Assembly (NCBI GenBank): GCA_937918935.1
Contig: CAKZSI010000027.1
Location: forward strand, 1-39,449
Origin: an uncultured Chloroflexales bacterium
GTDB lineage: Bacteria > Chloroflexota > Chloroflexia > Chloroflexales > Chloroflexaceae
DNA length: 39,449 nt
Direction of reading: 5' to 3'
This document shows, piece by piece, positions 31,056-39,319 of this stretch. The notes under the pieces were generated by a model. That model saw only the letters and a list, made by a program, of their open reading frames with translations, searched no databases and was not told the origin of the DNA. Made by a program: the position numbers and the translations under genes. How positions within the stretch are numbered: the first letter of the stretch is position 1; every line of letters begins with the position of its first letter.

Positions 31056-31967
31056 ATGACCAGCGATAAAGCCACCCGCCTTGCCGCCATTCGCGCGGCC
31101 AACGCCACCAGGCGCAACTCAACCTCCGAGGCGCCCGCGACGGCGCAACCACCGGCTACAGCCATCTCTGCAGCCTCTCAGGGAGCCGACGATGCCTTGC
31201 CTCCTGCGATGGCCCTGCCAGCCTTACTCAGCATTCTTGCCGCCGCGATTGCCGGGGCCCTCGGCGCCGTCTTTGTCTTACCATCCTGGCTACCCGCCCT
31301 CAGCGCCTCACTGCTGGGGGAAGCGCCGCACGCCTACTGGTACCTGGCCCGTAGCAGCGCCATCGTCGCCTACGTCCTGCTCTGGCTCAGCATGGTCGCC
31401 GGCCTGCTGATGACCAGCAAACTTGCCCGTCTCTGGCCAGGCGGTCCTGTCGCCTTCGACCTCCACCAGCACACCAGCTTGCTGGGGCTGGCCTTTGCCC
31501 TGTTCCATGCCCTCATCCTGCTCGGTGATCGCTACATCGAGGCCGACCTGCGCCAGATTCTGCTCCCCTTCGCCTACGCCGGCCATCAACCCCTCTGGGT
31601 TGGTCTGGGCCAGATCGGGCTGTACCTCCTGGCTCTGGTTGGTCTCAGCTTCTACGTCAAGTCCTGGATCGGGCGCGGCACCTGGCGGCTTATCCACTTC
31701 TTGAGCTTCGCCCTCTTCATCCTGGCCTTGCTGCACGGCATCTTCAGCGGCAGCGACACTGCCAACCCCTGGATCCAGGGCCTCTACTGGGCCACTGGCG
31801 GGAGTGTACTGTTCCTCCTGTGCTATCGCCTCCTCAGAAGCAGCGCCCCCTTACGGCGCCATCCTGATAGGACGCCGGGCCGAGCGGCCTCGCCGCCATC
31901 CCCGCTTCCGTCCGGCGTGGGCACGCCTTCTGGCGAAGCCGCAACGAGCCTGCCCCGGGCCGAATAA
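31056..31967 (+). CDS. ferric-reductase-like transmembrane haem protein
   Basis: A 303-aa membrane protein. After a ~50-residue Ala/Thr-rich N-terminal tail there are about six to seven transmembrane helices. Two helices carry haem-ligand histidines at the spacing typical of the ferric-reductase/MsrQ fold: His137 and His151 (HQHTSLLGLAFALFHA) and His214 and His227 (IHFLSFALFILALLHG). No FAD/NAD(P)H domain follows, so it resembles MsrQ-like or DUF-type b-haem electron conduits rather than complete ferric reductases. It would pass electrons across the membrane to an extracytoplasmic acceptor. ATG 31056 is preferred to 31050 because AGGAG is seven bases upstream. It ends the operon PepSY-small protein-ApbE-reductase. 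Confidence 0.82.
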   Translation: MTSDKATRLAAIRAANATRRNSTSEAPATAQPPATAISAASQGADDALPPAMALPALLSILAAAIAGALGAVFVLPSWLPALSASLLGEAPHAYWYLARSSAIVAYVLLWLSMVAGLLMTSKLARLWPGGPVAFDLHQHTSLLGLAFALFHALILLGDRYIEADLRQILLPFAYAGHQPLWVGLGQIGLYLLALVGLSFYVKSWIGRGTWRLIHFLSFALFILALLHGIFSGSDTANPWIQGLYWATGGSVLFLLCYRLLRSSAPLRRHPDRTPGRAASPPSPLPSGVGTPSGEAATSLPRAE

Positions 31968-32072
31968 CAGCAATGCTCGCTGAACCCGCTGCGTGCATTA
32001 TTGCCCACCCTCATTAGAATACCTGTACGGCAATCCAAAATCCGACATGGTAGCATTCTTCCCGCCAGACGA

Positions 32073-32146
32073 GGGGATGGGAAAACGCCGCTTCCCCATC
32101 CCCCGTTCACCGGACACTGGCGGCGCAGCGCATAGTGCGCTGCGCC
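32073..32146 (+). terminator. two adjacent hairpins ending the PepSY/ApbE operon
   Basis: GGGGATGGG (32073-32081) pairs with CCCATCCCC (32095-32103), and GGCGCAGCGCA (32122-32132) pairs with TGCGCTGCGCC (32136-32146) across a 3-nt loop, extended by GACAC/GTGTC. No T-run follows. The first hairpin resembles the second arm of the dispersed two-hairpin element. Confidence 0.5.
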
Positions 32147-32207
32147 GTGTCTGCCCAGGGCGCTTCCACCACAGCCTGGCTTGCTTGCCTCACCTTGCAT
32201 CTGTCGC

Positions 32208-32236
32208 TTGACAATCCACCGGCGATCCGATACATT
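32208..32236 (+). promoter_or_regulatory. sigma70 promoter of the ethanolamine permease gene
   Basis: TTGACA (32208-32213), a 17-nt spacer and TACATT (32231-32236). Transcription would begin near 32243, 237 nt before the ATG, an unusually long leader for this window. Confidence 0.65.
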
Positions 32237-32479
32237 TACCCCAAATCCCCTGGTGTGTGCGAAGAGCGACCGCGACACCCCCAGCGCCGGGAGTGGCACA
32301 GTTTTGCCCCGGTCGCATGCTGCGTAACATGCACTGCTGCAAATGTAGCGGTCTCGCAGTATGCCTTCCAGCCTGCGGCTTTCGCCAGCCCACGCGCCGA
32401 TTGCGGCTTGTGGTATGGCGGGGTCCAGATTTGCGTGTCAGGTTCGGTTCGTTTGTTGGATCACGGGAGGAGTCCGGGT

Positions 32480-33976
32480 ATGGCTGACAAGCCACAGGCG
32501 CTTGGTGGAAAGCCACAGGTTGATGTCGGCGGAGCAACATACGAGCAGGTCGGCGAGGAGTATCTGGCCCGGCGCCGTCTGCGTAAAAGCGCCGGCTGGG
32601 TGCTATTGTGGGCCCTTGGCGTTGGTGCGGTTATTTCGGGCGATTTCTTTGGCTGGAACTATAATCTTTCTGCAGGCGGATTTGGCGGTCTGTTGCTTAT
32701 CACATTCGTTGTGGCTGTTATGTATCTGTGCATGGTCTTTTCGATCGCCGAGCTGTCCGCTGCGCTGCCCCATGCTGGCGGTTTCTACTCGTTCACCCGC
32801 AACGCTTTTGGGCCAACCCTCGGGTTCGTTAACGGCATTGCTGATATTATCGAATATGTAATCACTCCCGCAGTGATTGTCACATCCATCGCTGCCTATA
32901 TGCAGACTATTTTCTCCTTCGTTCCGCTCTACGTCTGGTGGGTGGTGTTCTATGCAGTCTTCATCGGCATCAACGTGCTTGGCACTGCCCTCACCCTGCG
33001 GGTCGGCCTGATTGTCACGCTCCTGGCCATCGGCGTTCTGGTGGTCTTCTATATTGGCGCAGTAGTCTCCGGGGCCTTTAGCTGGGATCGGGTATTCAAC
33101 ATTCCGCCCACGTCAGGCAACAGTGTCTTCCTCCCCTTCGGCTGGTACGGCGTCTTTGCGGCTTTGCCATTCGCTATCTGGTTCTATCTGGCAATCGAGC
33201 AACTACCCCTGGCGGCCGAAGAAAGTCACGACGTGGTACGCGATATTCCCAGGGCGCTGATCTGGGGTCTGCTCACCTTACTGGCGCTCTCATTGCTGAC
33301 CCTGGTGCTCAACTCCGGCGTGGGCGGCGGCGCCGCAGAAGTCGGCGAGTCGGCAGCCCCCCTGGAGATAGGCTTCCGCGCTATCTTCGGTTCCGGCGCT
33401 ACGACCATCGTACTGACCCTGGTGGCGCTCACCGGCCTGGTGGCCAGTTTCCACACCATCATCTACGCCTACGGACGTGTCCTCTTCTCCCTCTCGCGCG
33501 CTGGCTACATCCCCCGCTGGATCTCCGTGACCGGCGCGCGTCATACGCCCGCCCGCGCTCTCATCCTTGGCGGGGTGGTCGGTCTGCTGCTGGCGCTGCT
33601 GATCGATCGCCTCGGCAGCGGCAGCAGCGTTGGCGCGGCTCTCCTGACAATGAGCGTTTTCGGCGCAGTGATCTCCTATGCGCTGGTGATGCTCTCATAC
33701 ATTAAGCTGGCTATCACTCGCCCCAACATGCACCGCCCCTACAAAAGCCCCCTCGGGTTGCCCGGCGCCGTGGTCGGCACTGTCTTGGCGGTGCTCTCGC
33801 TCTTCGCCACCATGGCAATCGAGGATAACCGGCCTGGTGTGATCGGGACAGCGATCTTTATGGCCGTGATGGTGGCATACTACTTCTTCTACAGCCGCAA
33901 GCGTCTCGTTGCCCAGGCGCCCGAGGAAGAAGCCGCGTTGATCGCCGACGCTGAACGCGAACTCAAGCACCTGTGA
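32480..33976 (+). CDS. eat: ethanolamine permease (APC superfamily)
   Basis: A 498-aa transporter with about twelve transmembrane helices. The N-terminal region (LRKSAGWVLLWALGVGAVIS, GDFFGWNYNLSAGGFGGLLL, MYLCMVFSIAELSAALPHAG) is close to the ethanolamine permease group of the amino acid-polyamine-organocation superfamily, including the ISGDF-x-GWN motif. The eutBC genes immediately downstream support ethanolamine as the substrate. ATG 32480 has GGGAGGAG seven bases upstream; the open frame extends back to 32135 but lacks protein-like features. It is separated from eutB by 174 nt containing a terminator-like hairpin, so its mRNA may be in excess over that of the lyase. Confidence 0.88.
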   Translation: MADKPQALGGKPQVDVGGATYEQVGEEYLARRRLRKSAGWVLLWALGVGAVISGDFFGWNYNLSAGGFGGLLLITFVVAVMYLCMVFSIAELSAALPHAGGFYSFTRNAFGPTLGFVNGIADIIEYVITPAVIVTSIAAYMQTIFSFVPLYVWWVVFYAVFIGINVLGTALTLRVGLIVTLLAIGVLVVFYIGAVVSGAFSWDRVFNIPPTSGNSVFLPFGWYGVFAALPFAIWFYLAIEQLPLAAEESHDVVRDIPRALIWGLLTLLALSLLTLVLNSGVGGGAAEVGESAAPLEIGFRAIFGSGATTIVLTLVALTGLVASFHTIIYAYGRVLFSLSRAGYIPRWISVTGARHTPARALILGGVVGLLLALLIDRLGSGSSVGAALLTMSVFGAVISYALVMLSYIKLAITRPNMHRPYKSPLGLPGAVVGTVLAVLSLFATMAIEDNRPGVIGTAIFMAVMVAYYFFYSRKRLVAQAPEEEAALIADAERELKHL

Positions 33977-34002
33977 GGTTTTGCCGAAAGCTGGGGCGGA
34001 GT

Positions 34003-34040
34003 GCTTCCGAGAGGACAACGCTCTCTCGGAAGCTCCTTTT
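34003..34040 (+). terminator. terminator-like hairpin between the permease and eutB
   Basis: GCTTCCGAGAG (34003-34013) pairs with CTCTCGGAAGC (34023-34033) across a 9-nt loop and is followed by TCCTTTT. It probably terminates part of the transcripts from the permease promoter. No strong second promoter is seen in 34041-34150. Confidence 0.65.
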
Positions 34041-34150
34041 GAGGCATCTATTGGAAGGCGCCTCTCTCCTTGTCTCTACATCTCGACACTTTCGGCCTGT
34101 AGAGCCGTGGAGGCGCAGCATTGAATGAGATTGTCAGGCGAGTTTGAACT

Positions 34151-35545
34151 ATGATTTACACTCAGACCCTTGGCGGGCGCACCTATCAGTTCCAGGATCT
34201 CAAGACCCTCATGGCCAGAGCCACTCCTGAACGCTCAGGCGATCAGCTTGCCGGCCTCGCCGCCGAGAGCGCTGAGGAGCGGGTTGCCGCCCAGTTGTGC
34301 CTGGCCGATCTCCCGCTGACAACTTTCCTCGAAGAACCGCTGATCCCCTACGAGGAAGATGAAGTCACACGTCTGATCCTCGACACCCATGATCGCGCCG
34401 CCTTCGCTCCCATTAGCAGCTTCACCGTCGGCGCCTTCCGTGAGTGGCTGCTCTCTTATACAACTGATAGCGAGGTCCTGACCGCCCTGGCGCCCGGGAT
34501 CACTCCCGAAATGGCTGCCGCTGTCTCCAAGATTATGCGTAATCAGGATTTGATCGCTGTCAGCCGCAAGTGCCGCGTGGTGACCCGCTTTCGCACCACT
34601 ATTGGCTTGCCAGGCCGCTTCTCGTCACGCATCCAGCCCAACCACCCTGCCGACGATCCCCGCGGTATCGCCGCCTCGATCCTCGACGGTCTGCTCCACG
34701 GCTGTGGCGATGCCGTGATCGGCATCAATCCCGCCACCGACAGCCCCCAGGCCGTCATGGCCCTCCTTGAATTGATTGATGGCCTGCGCCAGCGGTATGC
34801 CATCCCCATCCAGTCGTCGCTGCTGGCCCACGTCACTACCCAGATAGCTGCCATCGAACGCGGCGCTCCGGTGGACCTGGTGTTCCAGTCTATTGCCGGT
34901 ACTGAAGCCGCCAATCGCTCCTTCGGGGTCAATCTCGCCCTGCTGCGTGAGGCCCGCGCCGCCGCGCTGTCGCTGAGGCGCGGCACCATCGGTGACAATG
35001 TGATGTACTTCGAAACCGGTCAGGGCAGCGCCCTCTCGGCCAACGCCCATCACGACGTTGACCAGCAGACCTGCGAGGCTCGAGCCTATGCCGTGGCTCG
35101 CCATTTCGAGCCGCTCCTGGTCAATACCGTGGTGGGCTTTATCGGTCCTGAATATCTCTACGATGGCAAACAAATCACCCGCGCCGCGCTTGAAGACCTC
35201 TTCTGCGGTCGGCTGATGGGCGTGCCAATGGGATGCGACGCATGCTACACTAACCACGCTGAAGCTGACCAGAACGATATTGACAACCTGCTGGTGCTGC
35301 TGGGCGTGGCCGGCTGCGCCTACATTATGGGCGTGCCCGGGGCCGATGATGTGATGCTCAACTACCAGAGCACCTCGTATCACGATGTGCGTTTTGTGCA
35401 GACCACCCTGGGCCTGCGACCCGCTCCGGAGTTCGAGAGCTGGCTGATTGATATGGGAATCATCGAACCTGACGGTCGCCTGGCCTCTCGTGAGCAACCG
35501 CGCTTGTTGCAGGCTGTCGCCCAGCTCGCCGCCGGGTGCGCGTAA
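34151..35545 (+). CDS. eutB: ethanolamine ammonia-lyase large subunit
   Basis: The 464-aa catalytic subunit of the adenosylcobalamin-dependent enzyme that splits ethanolamine into acetaldehyde and ammonia. Length agrees with known EutB (~453 aa). Characteristic stretches are SSRIQPNHPADDPRGIAASI, GDAVIGINPATDS, IPIQSSLLAHVTTQ, YFETGQGSALSANAHHDVDQ and CDACYTNHAEADQNDIDNLL, and the C-terminal ADDVMLNYQSTSYHD block. The start has only a weak ribosome site. It is followed after 37 nt by eutC. No EutA reactivating factor, acetaldehyde dehydrogenase or microcompartment shell gene is present in the window, so downstream metabolism must be encoded elsewhere and the enzyme probably works free in the cytoplasm. 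Confidence 0.95.
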   Translation: MIYTQTLGGRTYQFQDLKTLMARATPERSGDQLAGLAAESAEERVAAQLCLADLPLTTFLEEPLIPYEEDEVTRLILDTHDRAAFAPISSFTVGAFREWLLSYTTDSEVLTALAPGITPEMAAAVSKIMRNQDLIAVSRKCRVVTRFRTTIGLPGRFSSRIQPNHPADDPRGIAASILDGLLHGCGDAVIGINPATDSPQAVMALLELIDGLRQRYAIPIQSSLLAHVTTQIAAIERGAPVDLVFQSIAGTEAANRSFGVNLALLREARAAALSLRRGTIGDNVMYFETGQGSALSANAHHDVDQQTCEARAYAVARHFEPLLVNTVVGFIGPEYLYDGKQITRAALEDLFCGRLMGVPMGCDACYTNHAEADQNDIDNLLVLLGVAGCAYIMGVPGADDVMLNYQSTSYHDVRFVQTTLGLRPAPEFESWLIDMGIIEPDGRLASREQPRLLQAVAQLAAGCA

Positions 35546-35582
35546 AGCACATGCGCCGTGTCCTGTTTAAAGAGACTCGATA

Positions 35583-36371
35583 ATGATAGACGAATCCCTT
35601 CCTTCTGCTGACCCATGGCAGGCACTGCGTCGCTACACCAATGCCCGCATCGCCCTCGGTCGAGCCGGCGACAGTCTGCCTACCGCTCCGCTGCTGGCCT
35701 TTCAATATGATGATCATGCCCGCGCCCGCGACGCGGTGCATCTCCCCTTCGATGCCGAAGGCGTGGCTGCGGCGGCAGGCGCCGCCGGGTTGCCCGTGCT
35801 GATTGTTCACAGCGCCGCTCCTGATCGTCCAGCCTATCTCAAGCGCCCTGACCCTGGCCGCCGCCTGAGCGACAACGCGCGCACAGTGCTATCTGCGCAT
35901 ACACCGCCCGATGATGAGACCTACGACGCCGTCCTGGTCATTGCTGATGGCCTCTCGGCCCTGGCCGTACATCGTCACGCCGCGCCCCTGGTTATCCACA
36001 TAGCCGAAGCGCTCCAGGGGCTGGGCTGGCGCCTGGCGCCCATCGTGGTGGTGCGCCAGGGTCGTGTGGCCGTAGCCGACGAGATTGGCAGCTTGCTTCG
36101 CGCCAGGCAGGCCGCCATACTGATTGGTGAACGTCCGGGTCTGAGCGTCGCTGACAGCCTTGGCATATATCTGACCTACGATCCGCGCCCTGGCCGCACC
36201 GATGCCGAACGCAACTGTATTTCCAATATCCACGTCTATGGCCAGAGCTATGCTGCTGCCACCCAGACGCTGATCTATTTGATGAGTGAAGCGCGACGCC
36301 TGAAATTGAGCGGCGTTGCGCTGAAAGACGAGCGCGCCGAGCGCGCCGGTCCGGCTACGCTGCCCACTTAA
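35583..36371 (+). CDS. eutC: ethanolamine ammonia-lyase small subunit
   Basis: A 262-aa EutC, forming with EutB the alpha6-beta6 cobalamin enzyme; EutC provides part of the B12 site. The N-terminal TNARIALGRAGDSLPTAPLL and the C-terminal signature block ILIGERPGLSVADSLGIYLT, DPRPGRTDAERNCISNIH and LKLSGVALKDE are diagnostic. It is somewhat shorter than enterobacterial EutC (~295 aa), the difference lying in the N-terminal extension, as in other non-enteric versions. It belongs to the same transcript as eutB. Confidence 0.94.
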   Translation: MIDESLPSADPWQALRRYTNARIALGRAGDSLPTAPLLAFQYDDHARARDAVHLPFDAEGVAAAAGAAGLPVLIVHSAAPDRPAYLKRPDPGRRLSDNARTVLSAHTPPDDETYDAVLVIADGLSALAVHRHAAPLVIHIAEALQGLGWRLAPIVVVRQGRVAVADEIGSLLRARQAAILIGERPGLSVADSLGIYLTYDPRPGRTDAERNCISNIHVYGQSYAAATQTLIYLMSEARRLKLSGVALKDERAERAGPATLPT

Positions 36372-36446
36372 CCTGCCTCACCCGCACCCCCGATGACTAC
36401 AATTCAACGGACCACTGCATTAGAGCTACCTGCAGTAGCACCGTGA

Positions 36447-36480
36447 TTGTAATCTTTTTGTAATGCTCCACCCCTTGTAA
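36447..36480 (+). promoter_or_regulatory. TTGTAA direct repeats upstream of the beta-propeller gene
   Basis: TTGTAA occurs at 36447-36452 and 36458-36463 (11-bp period) and again at 36475-36480, 11 nt further on. The geometry (6-N5-6-N11) copies that of the TTCCAA operator at 28502-28548 and is typical of OmpR-family binding sites. No good -10 is visible. The gap 36372-36612 holds nothing else recognisable. Confidence 0.4.
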
Positions 36481-36612
36481 CGCCAGTGGCGCGTAGGGTA
36501 GAACGAGGCCGCGGCAAAAGCCGGCTGCGCGCTGCCCTCGTGGTGACGGCGCGCGGCGCCCCGTGTGCTGGCGCCTGAGCTTATTCCAGCCTACCACGCC
36601 GCGGAGGAGCTT

Positions 36613-38673
36613 ATGCACCGATCTTTGAGGCCCGGCCTGATAACCGCCGCCGTCATCGCCCCTCTGGTTCTCTTCGGAGTCCTCCTACCCTTCCAGCTAA
36701 CAAGCTCTGGTCAGAGGTCAAACGGTCCGATCCTGTTGCCCTTCCTCGCCTCGCCCGGTCTTCCCCCTCCCGATCCCTCTAACCCTTCCACCGAGTGGTC
36801 CCAGCATGCCTTCAATGCCCAGCGTACCAGTTTCTATCCCAATGCTGTGCCCGCCCCCTGGCGCTGGAAGTGGGCCTGGAACGGCCCCGACGCCACCGGC
36901 GCCATCTCTGCCGGCAAGTTTGGCTTGCCACGTAACAGTCAACCCGTGACCGGCGGTGGTCGCGTGTACGTTGCCGCAGGCAATCGCGGCGTCTATGCTC
37001 TCGACAATGCCAACGGTGCGCCGGTCTGGAACCGCAACCCCGGCGGGAATATCAATTCAACTCCTGCCTATGACGCTGAGACCAGGGCGCTGTTCGTTGT
37101 ATCCAGCAACGGCACACTCTATAAACTCGACGCCGCCGATGGCCGGACCCTGGATAGCTTCGCCGCTGCGGGCAGCAGCACCCTGCCCTTGCCTCCCGCC
37201 ATTAGCGGCGACCGCGTGTTCTTCTCGATGGGTACCTCGGTCTATGCAGTGAACAAGACCAGCATGCAGCAGATCTGGCGCTATGATGCCGGCTCGCCCG
37301 TTGATACGCCGCCAGCCTACTCTGCCACCCGCAACCTGGTGGTGGTCGCCTCACGCGATCTCTTTGTCCACGGCATCCGCAACGCCGACGGCGGCCGCGC
37401 ATGGCGCACCAGGACCGCTCAGCATACCCCTGGAAATCCAGCATCGTCCGGTCAGAACGACTTCGCCGCAGTCAATAATGGCTGGCCGGTGATCGCCGAG
37501 CAGAACGGTCTGGTGTTGATCAAACTGCAACTCGACTGGCAAACCCTCTGGACCTGGAGCCCGTGGCCGGGAACCAATGCGGAGATGCGGCGCAACTTGC
37601 AGAACAATCCGCGTGAGCAGGCCTTGCTGGCCCTGCGCCTCGACAATGGTGAAACAGCCTTCGTGCCCAACATCGGCCATGGCGGCTTCGGTGATGGCGA
37701 TTATATGCCGATGGGGCCACAGCCCGTTATCAGTCGCCTGAGTGATGGTTCAGAACTGGCCTATGTTGTTATGCGCGGTTCACCGTGCAAAGGAACCCCG
37801 TGTGATGGCCGATGGGACTCGCATCTGGGTGAGATGATGCTGAACGATGCCACTGTACCGGGTTACAGCGCCGGAGAGGTGCGGTTTATGGAGGGAGCAT
37901 TCTTTCCCACCGACGAACAGCCCTACCTGGCAATGGCCGGCGATCAGATCTTCGCCGCCCACTGGGAGGCAGGGATGGCTCATACGATCGCCGACCGTTC
38001 ACCAAGCCGTGGCGCCAATACCAATCCCATCCGGGTCACCAACCTGCCGCACATTGCTACGTCGCAAGACACCGACACCTGTGGAACAGGTTTCAACACT
38101 GCTCACTACTGTGACCGCAGTCTCTACAATACCCGTCTGTGGCCCTCCGGCTTCTACATCTACTGGCGACAGGGCGCCGTTTACGACCGGTACTGGAGTG
38201 AATATGCCGGCTGGGTCATCAGTAACAATACGCTGTACTTCGTGAGTACCGATGGAGCGGTTGTGGCGCTTGAACCCGGTCAGCCACGGGGTGTCAACGT
38301 TTCGGGCGCAGCGGCTCAGGACGCGACCGTCGCGGAGGCGCGCGTCTCACAAGAGGTTATTGACCATACCATGGCCCGTGCCTATGCCAGCCGTACCGTG
38401 ACTGTCGAGGGCATTCTGCGTGATGTCTTCAACAACGGTAAAGCGGTCTACCTCGGCTACCACGCGCCGCACCGCGGTTATTTCCTGGTGCGCATCCTGA
38501 AGGAGGACTGGCCCAACTTCGAGCGATCCCCCGAGCAACTCTATGCGCCGGGGCAGCGTGTGCAGGTCACGGGGAGAATTGAGTGGTATCAGGGTGACCC
38601 GGTGATCTATGTACGTAACCCGGCGCAGATCCGCGTCGTTGTTGCCCCCAGCGCCGCCGCGCCGCGCCCGTAG
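36613..38673 (+). CDS. exported PQQ-like beta-propeller protein with C-terminal OB-like domain
   Basis: A 686-aa protein with an N-terminal signal anchor (~9-30: ITAAVIAPLVLFGVLLPF) and a large beta-propeller of PQQ/quinoprotein type. Its blades include GRVYVAAGNRGVYALDNANG, LFVVSSNGTLYKLDAADGRT, RVFFSMGTSVYAVNKTSMQQ and LYFVSTDGAVVALEPGQPRG. In the third quarter there are four to five Cys residues in short-range pairs (SPCKGTPCDG, CGTGFNTAHYCDRS) that could form disulfides, which would fit an extracytoplasmic location. The last ~110 residues (TVEGILRDVFNNGKAVYLGY, GQRVQVTGRIEWYQGDPVIY) resemble an OB-fold. Function is unknown; it may be a structural or sensing protein rather than a dehydrogenase. 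GGAGGAG precedes ATG 36613. The frame opens at 36565 without support. Confidence 0.75.
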   Translation: MHRSLRPGLITAAVIAPLVLFGVLLPFQLTSSGQRSNGPILLPFLASPGLPPPDPSNPSTEWSQHAFNAQRTSFYPNAVPAPWRWKWAWNGPDATGAISAGKFGLPRNSQPVTGGGRVYVAAGNRGVYALDNANGAPVWNRNPGGNINSTPAYDAETRALFVVSSNGTLYKLDAADGRTLDSFAAAGSSTLPLPPAISGDRVFFSMGTSVYAVNKTSMQQIWRYDAGSPVDTPPAYSATRNLVVVASRDLFVHGIRNADGGRAWRTRTAQHTPGNPASSGQNDFAAVNNGWPVIAEQNGLVLIKLQLDWQTLWTWSPWPGTNAEMRRNLQNNPREQALLALRLDNGETAFVPNIGHGGFGDGDYMPMGPQPVISRLSDGSELAYVVMRGSPCKGTPCDGRWDSHLGEMMLNDATVPGYSAGEVRFMEGAFFPTDEQPYLAMAGDQIFAAHWEAGMAHTIADRSPSRGANTNPIRVTNLPHIATSQDTDTCGTGFNTAHYCDRSLYNTRLWPSGFYIYWRQGAVYDRYWSEYAGWVISNNTLYFVSTDGAVVALEPGQPRGVNVSGAAAQDATVAEARVSQEVIDHTMARAYASRTVTVEGILRDVFNNGKAVYLGYHAPHRGYFLVRILKEDWPNFERSPEQLYAPGQRVQVTGRIEWYQGDPVIYVRNPAQIRVVVAPSAAAPRP

Positions 38674-38693
38674 CCTGGTTTGCTGCGTCCACA

Positions 38694-38731
38694 GGCAGAC
38701 GCGGAGGGGCCAGAGCCCCTCCGCGTCTGCC
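38694..38731 (+). terminator. 17-bp hairpin after the beta-propeller gene
   Basis: Perfect arms (38694-38710 and 38715-38731, GGCAGACGCGGAGGGGC and its reverse complement) around the CAGA loop. No T-run follows. 38732-38830 holds nothing recognisable. Confidence 0.7.
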
Positions 38732-38830
38732 CATTGTTAGCCATAGGTTCGCTGTGTAGCCCTTTATGTGCCGTGGGAAAACCCCGCTTGCATCAATTTG
38801 GGACTCCAACGACTCGCTAACACAAAGATC

Positions 38831-38859
38831 TTGACAACCCGCTCGCGGCCGCGTATACT
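38831..38859 (+). promoter_or_regulatory. rRNA promoter P1
   Basis: TTGACA (38831-38836), a 17-nt spacer and TATACT (38854-38859), close to perfect sigma70 consensus. It is 490 nt upstream of the 16S gene. Confidence 0.85.
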
Positions 38860-38865
38860 AATTAA

Positions 38866-38993
38866 TGTTCACGGTCTCACTCCTGTGGAGGCAGACACAA
38901 ACAACTCAAGCACTCAGGAGCGACAAGCGAATCTCTTCAGGGAAACCTGGAGGTCGCGCCAGGATGGAGGGACAACCCGCCACCTGGTTTTTT
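38866..38993 (+). ncRNA. first copy of duplicated rRNA leader ending in an intrinsic terminator
   Basis: From the P1 start the ~128-nt transcript contains GGTCTCACTCC-NNN-GGAGGCAGAC, GACAAGCGAA, a hairpin CAGG-GAAA-CCTG (GNRA loop), and then a hairpin (CCAGG-A-TGG-A-GGG with CCC-G-CCA-CCTGG) directly followed by TTTTTT (38959-38993). The second copy at 39090-39215 shares the same blocks in the same order. It may be an rRNA leader with attenuation or a stand-alone small RNA. Confidence 0.6.
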
Positions 38994-39054
38994 GTGGGTC
39001 CGATAGGCTCCAACGCACCTGTGATGCAATACTGGTGAAAATCGGCATGACCTC

Positions 39055-39083
39055 TTGACAAACCCTGAGGTTCGTGCTATACT
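39055..39083 (+). promoter_or_regulatory. rRNA promoter P2
   Basis: TTGACA (39055-39060), a 17-nt spacer and TATACT (39078-39083) preceded by TGC (extended -10). It lies 224 nt after P1. Confidence 0.85.
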
Positions 39084-39089
39084 ACCGGA

Positions 39090-39215
39090 GTTGAAGGTCT
39101 CACTCCAACGGAGGCAGACCCAGACAACTGAGACCCTTGCGACCGACAAGCGAACCGCGCCGGGTAATCCGGAGACGGCGCCAGGATGGAGGGGAAACCC
39201 GCCGCCTGGTTTTTT
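39090..39215 (+). ncRNA. second copy of duplicated rRNA leader ending in an intrinsic terminator
   Basis: The leader repeats the P1 blocks (GGTCTCACTCC-NNN-GGAGGCAGAC, GACAAGCGAA). The middle hairpin is changed to CCGG-GTAAT-CCGG, with a compensatory base-pair change relative to copy 1. The terminator hairpin and TTTTTT are at 39181-39215. In this copy GGTCTCA/TGAGACC also pairs, and CCGACAA before GCGAA is complementary to TTGTCGG overlapping the T-run, which could act as an antiterminator. The 16S gene starts ~105 nt later. Confidence 0.6.
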
Positions 39216-39319
39216 GTCGGCCAGGTCTCGGGCCTGCACCTGAACAACTGAACAGTGACAGTTTTACATAGCCTACGTCAACAACGGATGGTGAGGGCGC
39301 CGAAAGGGGCACTTCACGA

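Larger units (their letters stand above)
31968..32479. other. 512-nt intergenic region with terminators and a long permease leader
   Basis: No gene is supported. It holds two stable hairpins at the left (32073-32146), a consensus promoter at 32208-32236 and then a ~237-nt untranslated leader. The leader includes a hairpin at 32287-32312 (CCGGG..CCCGG arms) and GCATG/CATGC near 32316-32333. I could not match it to a known riboswitch, including the cobalamin class. Confidence 0.5.

Noticed and set aside
32291-32312. TGGCAC..TTGC resembling a sigma54 promoter
   Set aside because: The spacing between the two blocks is one base too short, and a sigma54 system is not expected in Chloroflexota. A good sigma70 promoter lies just upstream.
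32243-32479. Possible cobalamin riboswitch in the eut leader
   Set aside because: The B12 box and the conserved core could not be found by eye.
32135-32479. N-terminal extension of the ethanolamine permease
   Set aside because: It begins inside a hairpin before the promoter, and ATG 32480 has a strong ribosome site and a family-like start.
38732-38830. tRNA gene between the beta-propeller gene and the rRNA promoters
   Set aside because: No T-loop (GTTCRA) and acceptor-stem combination was found here or elsewhere in the window.
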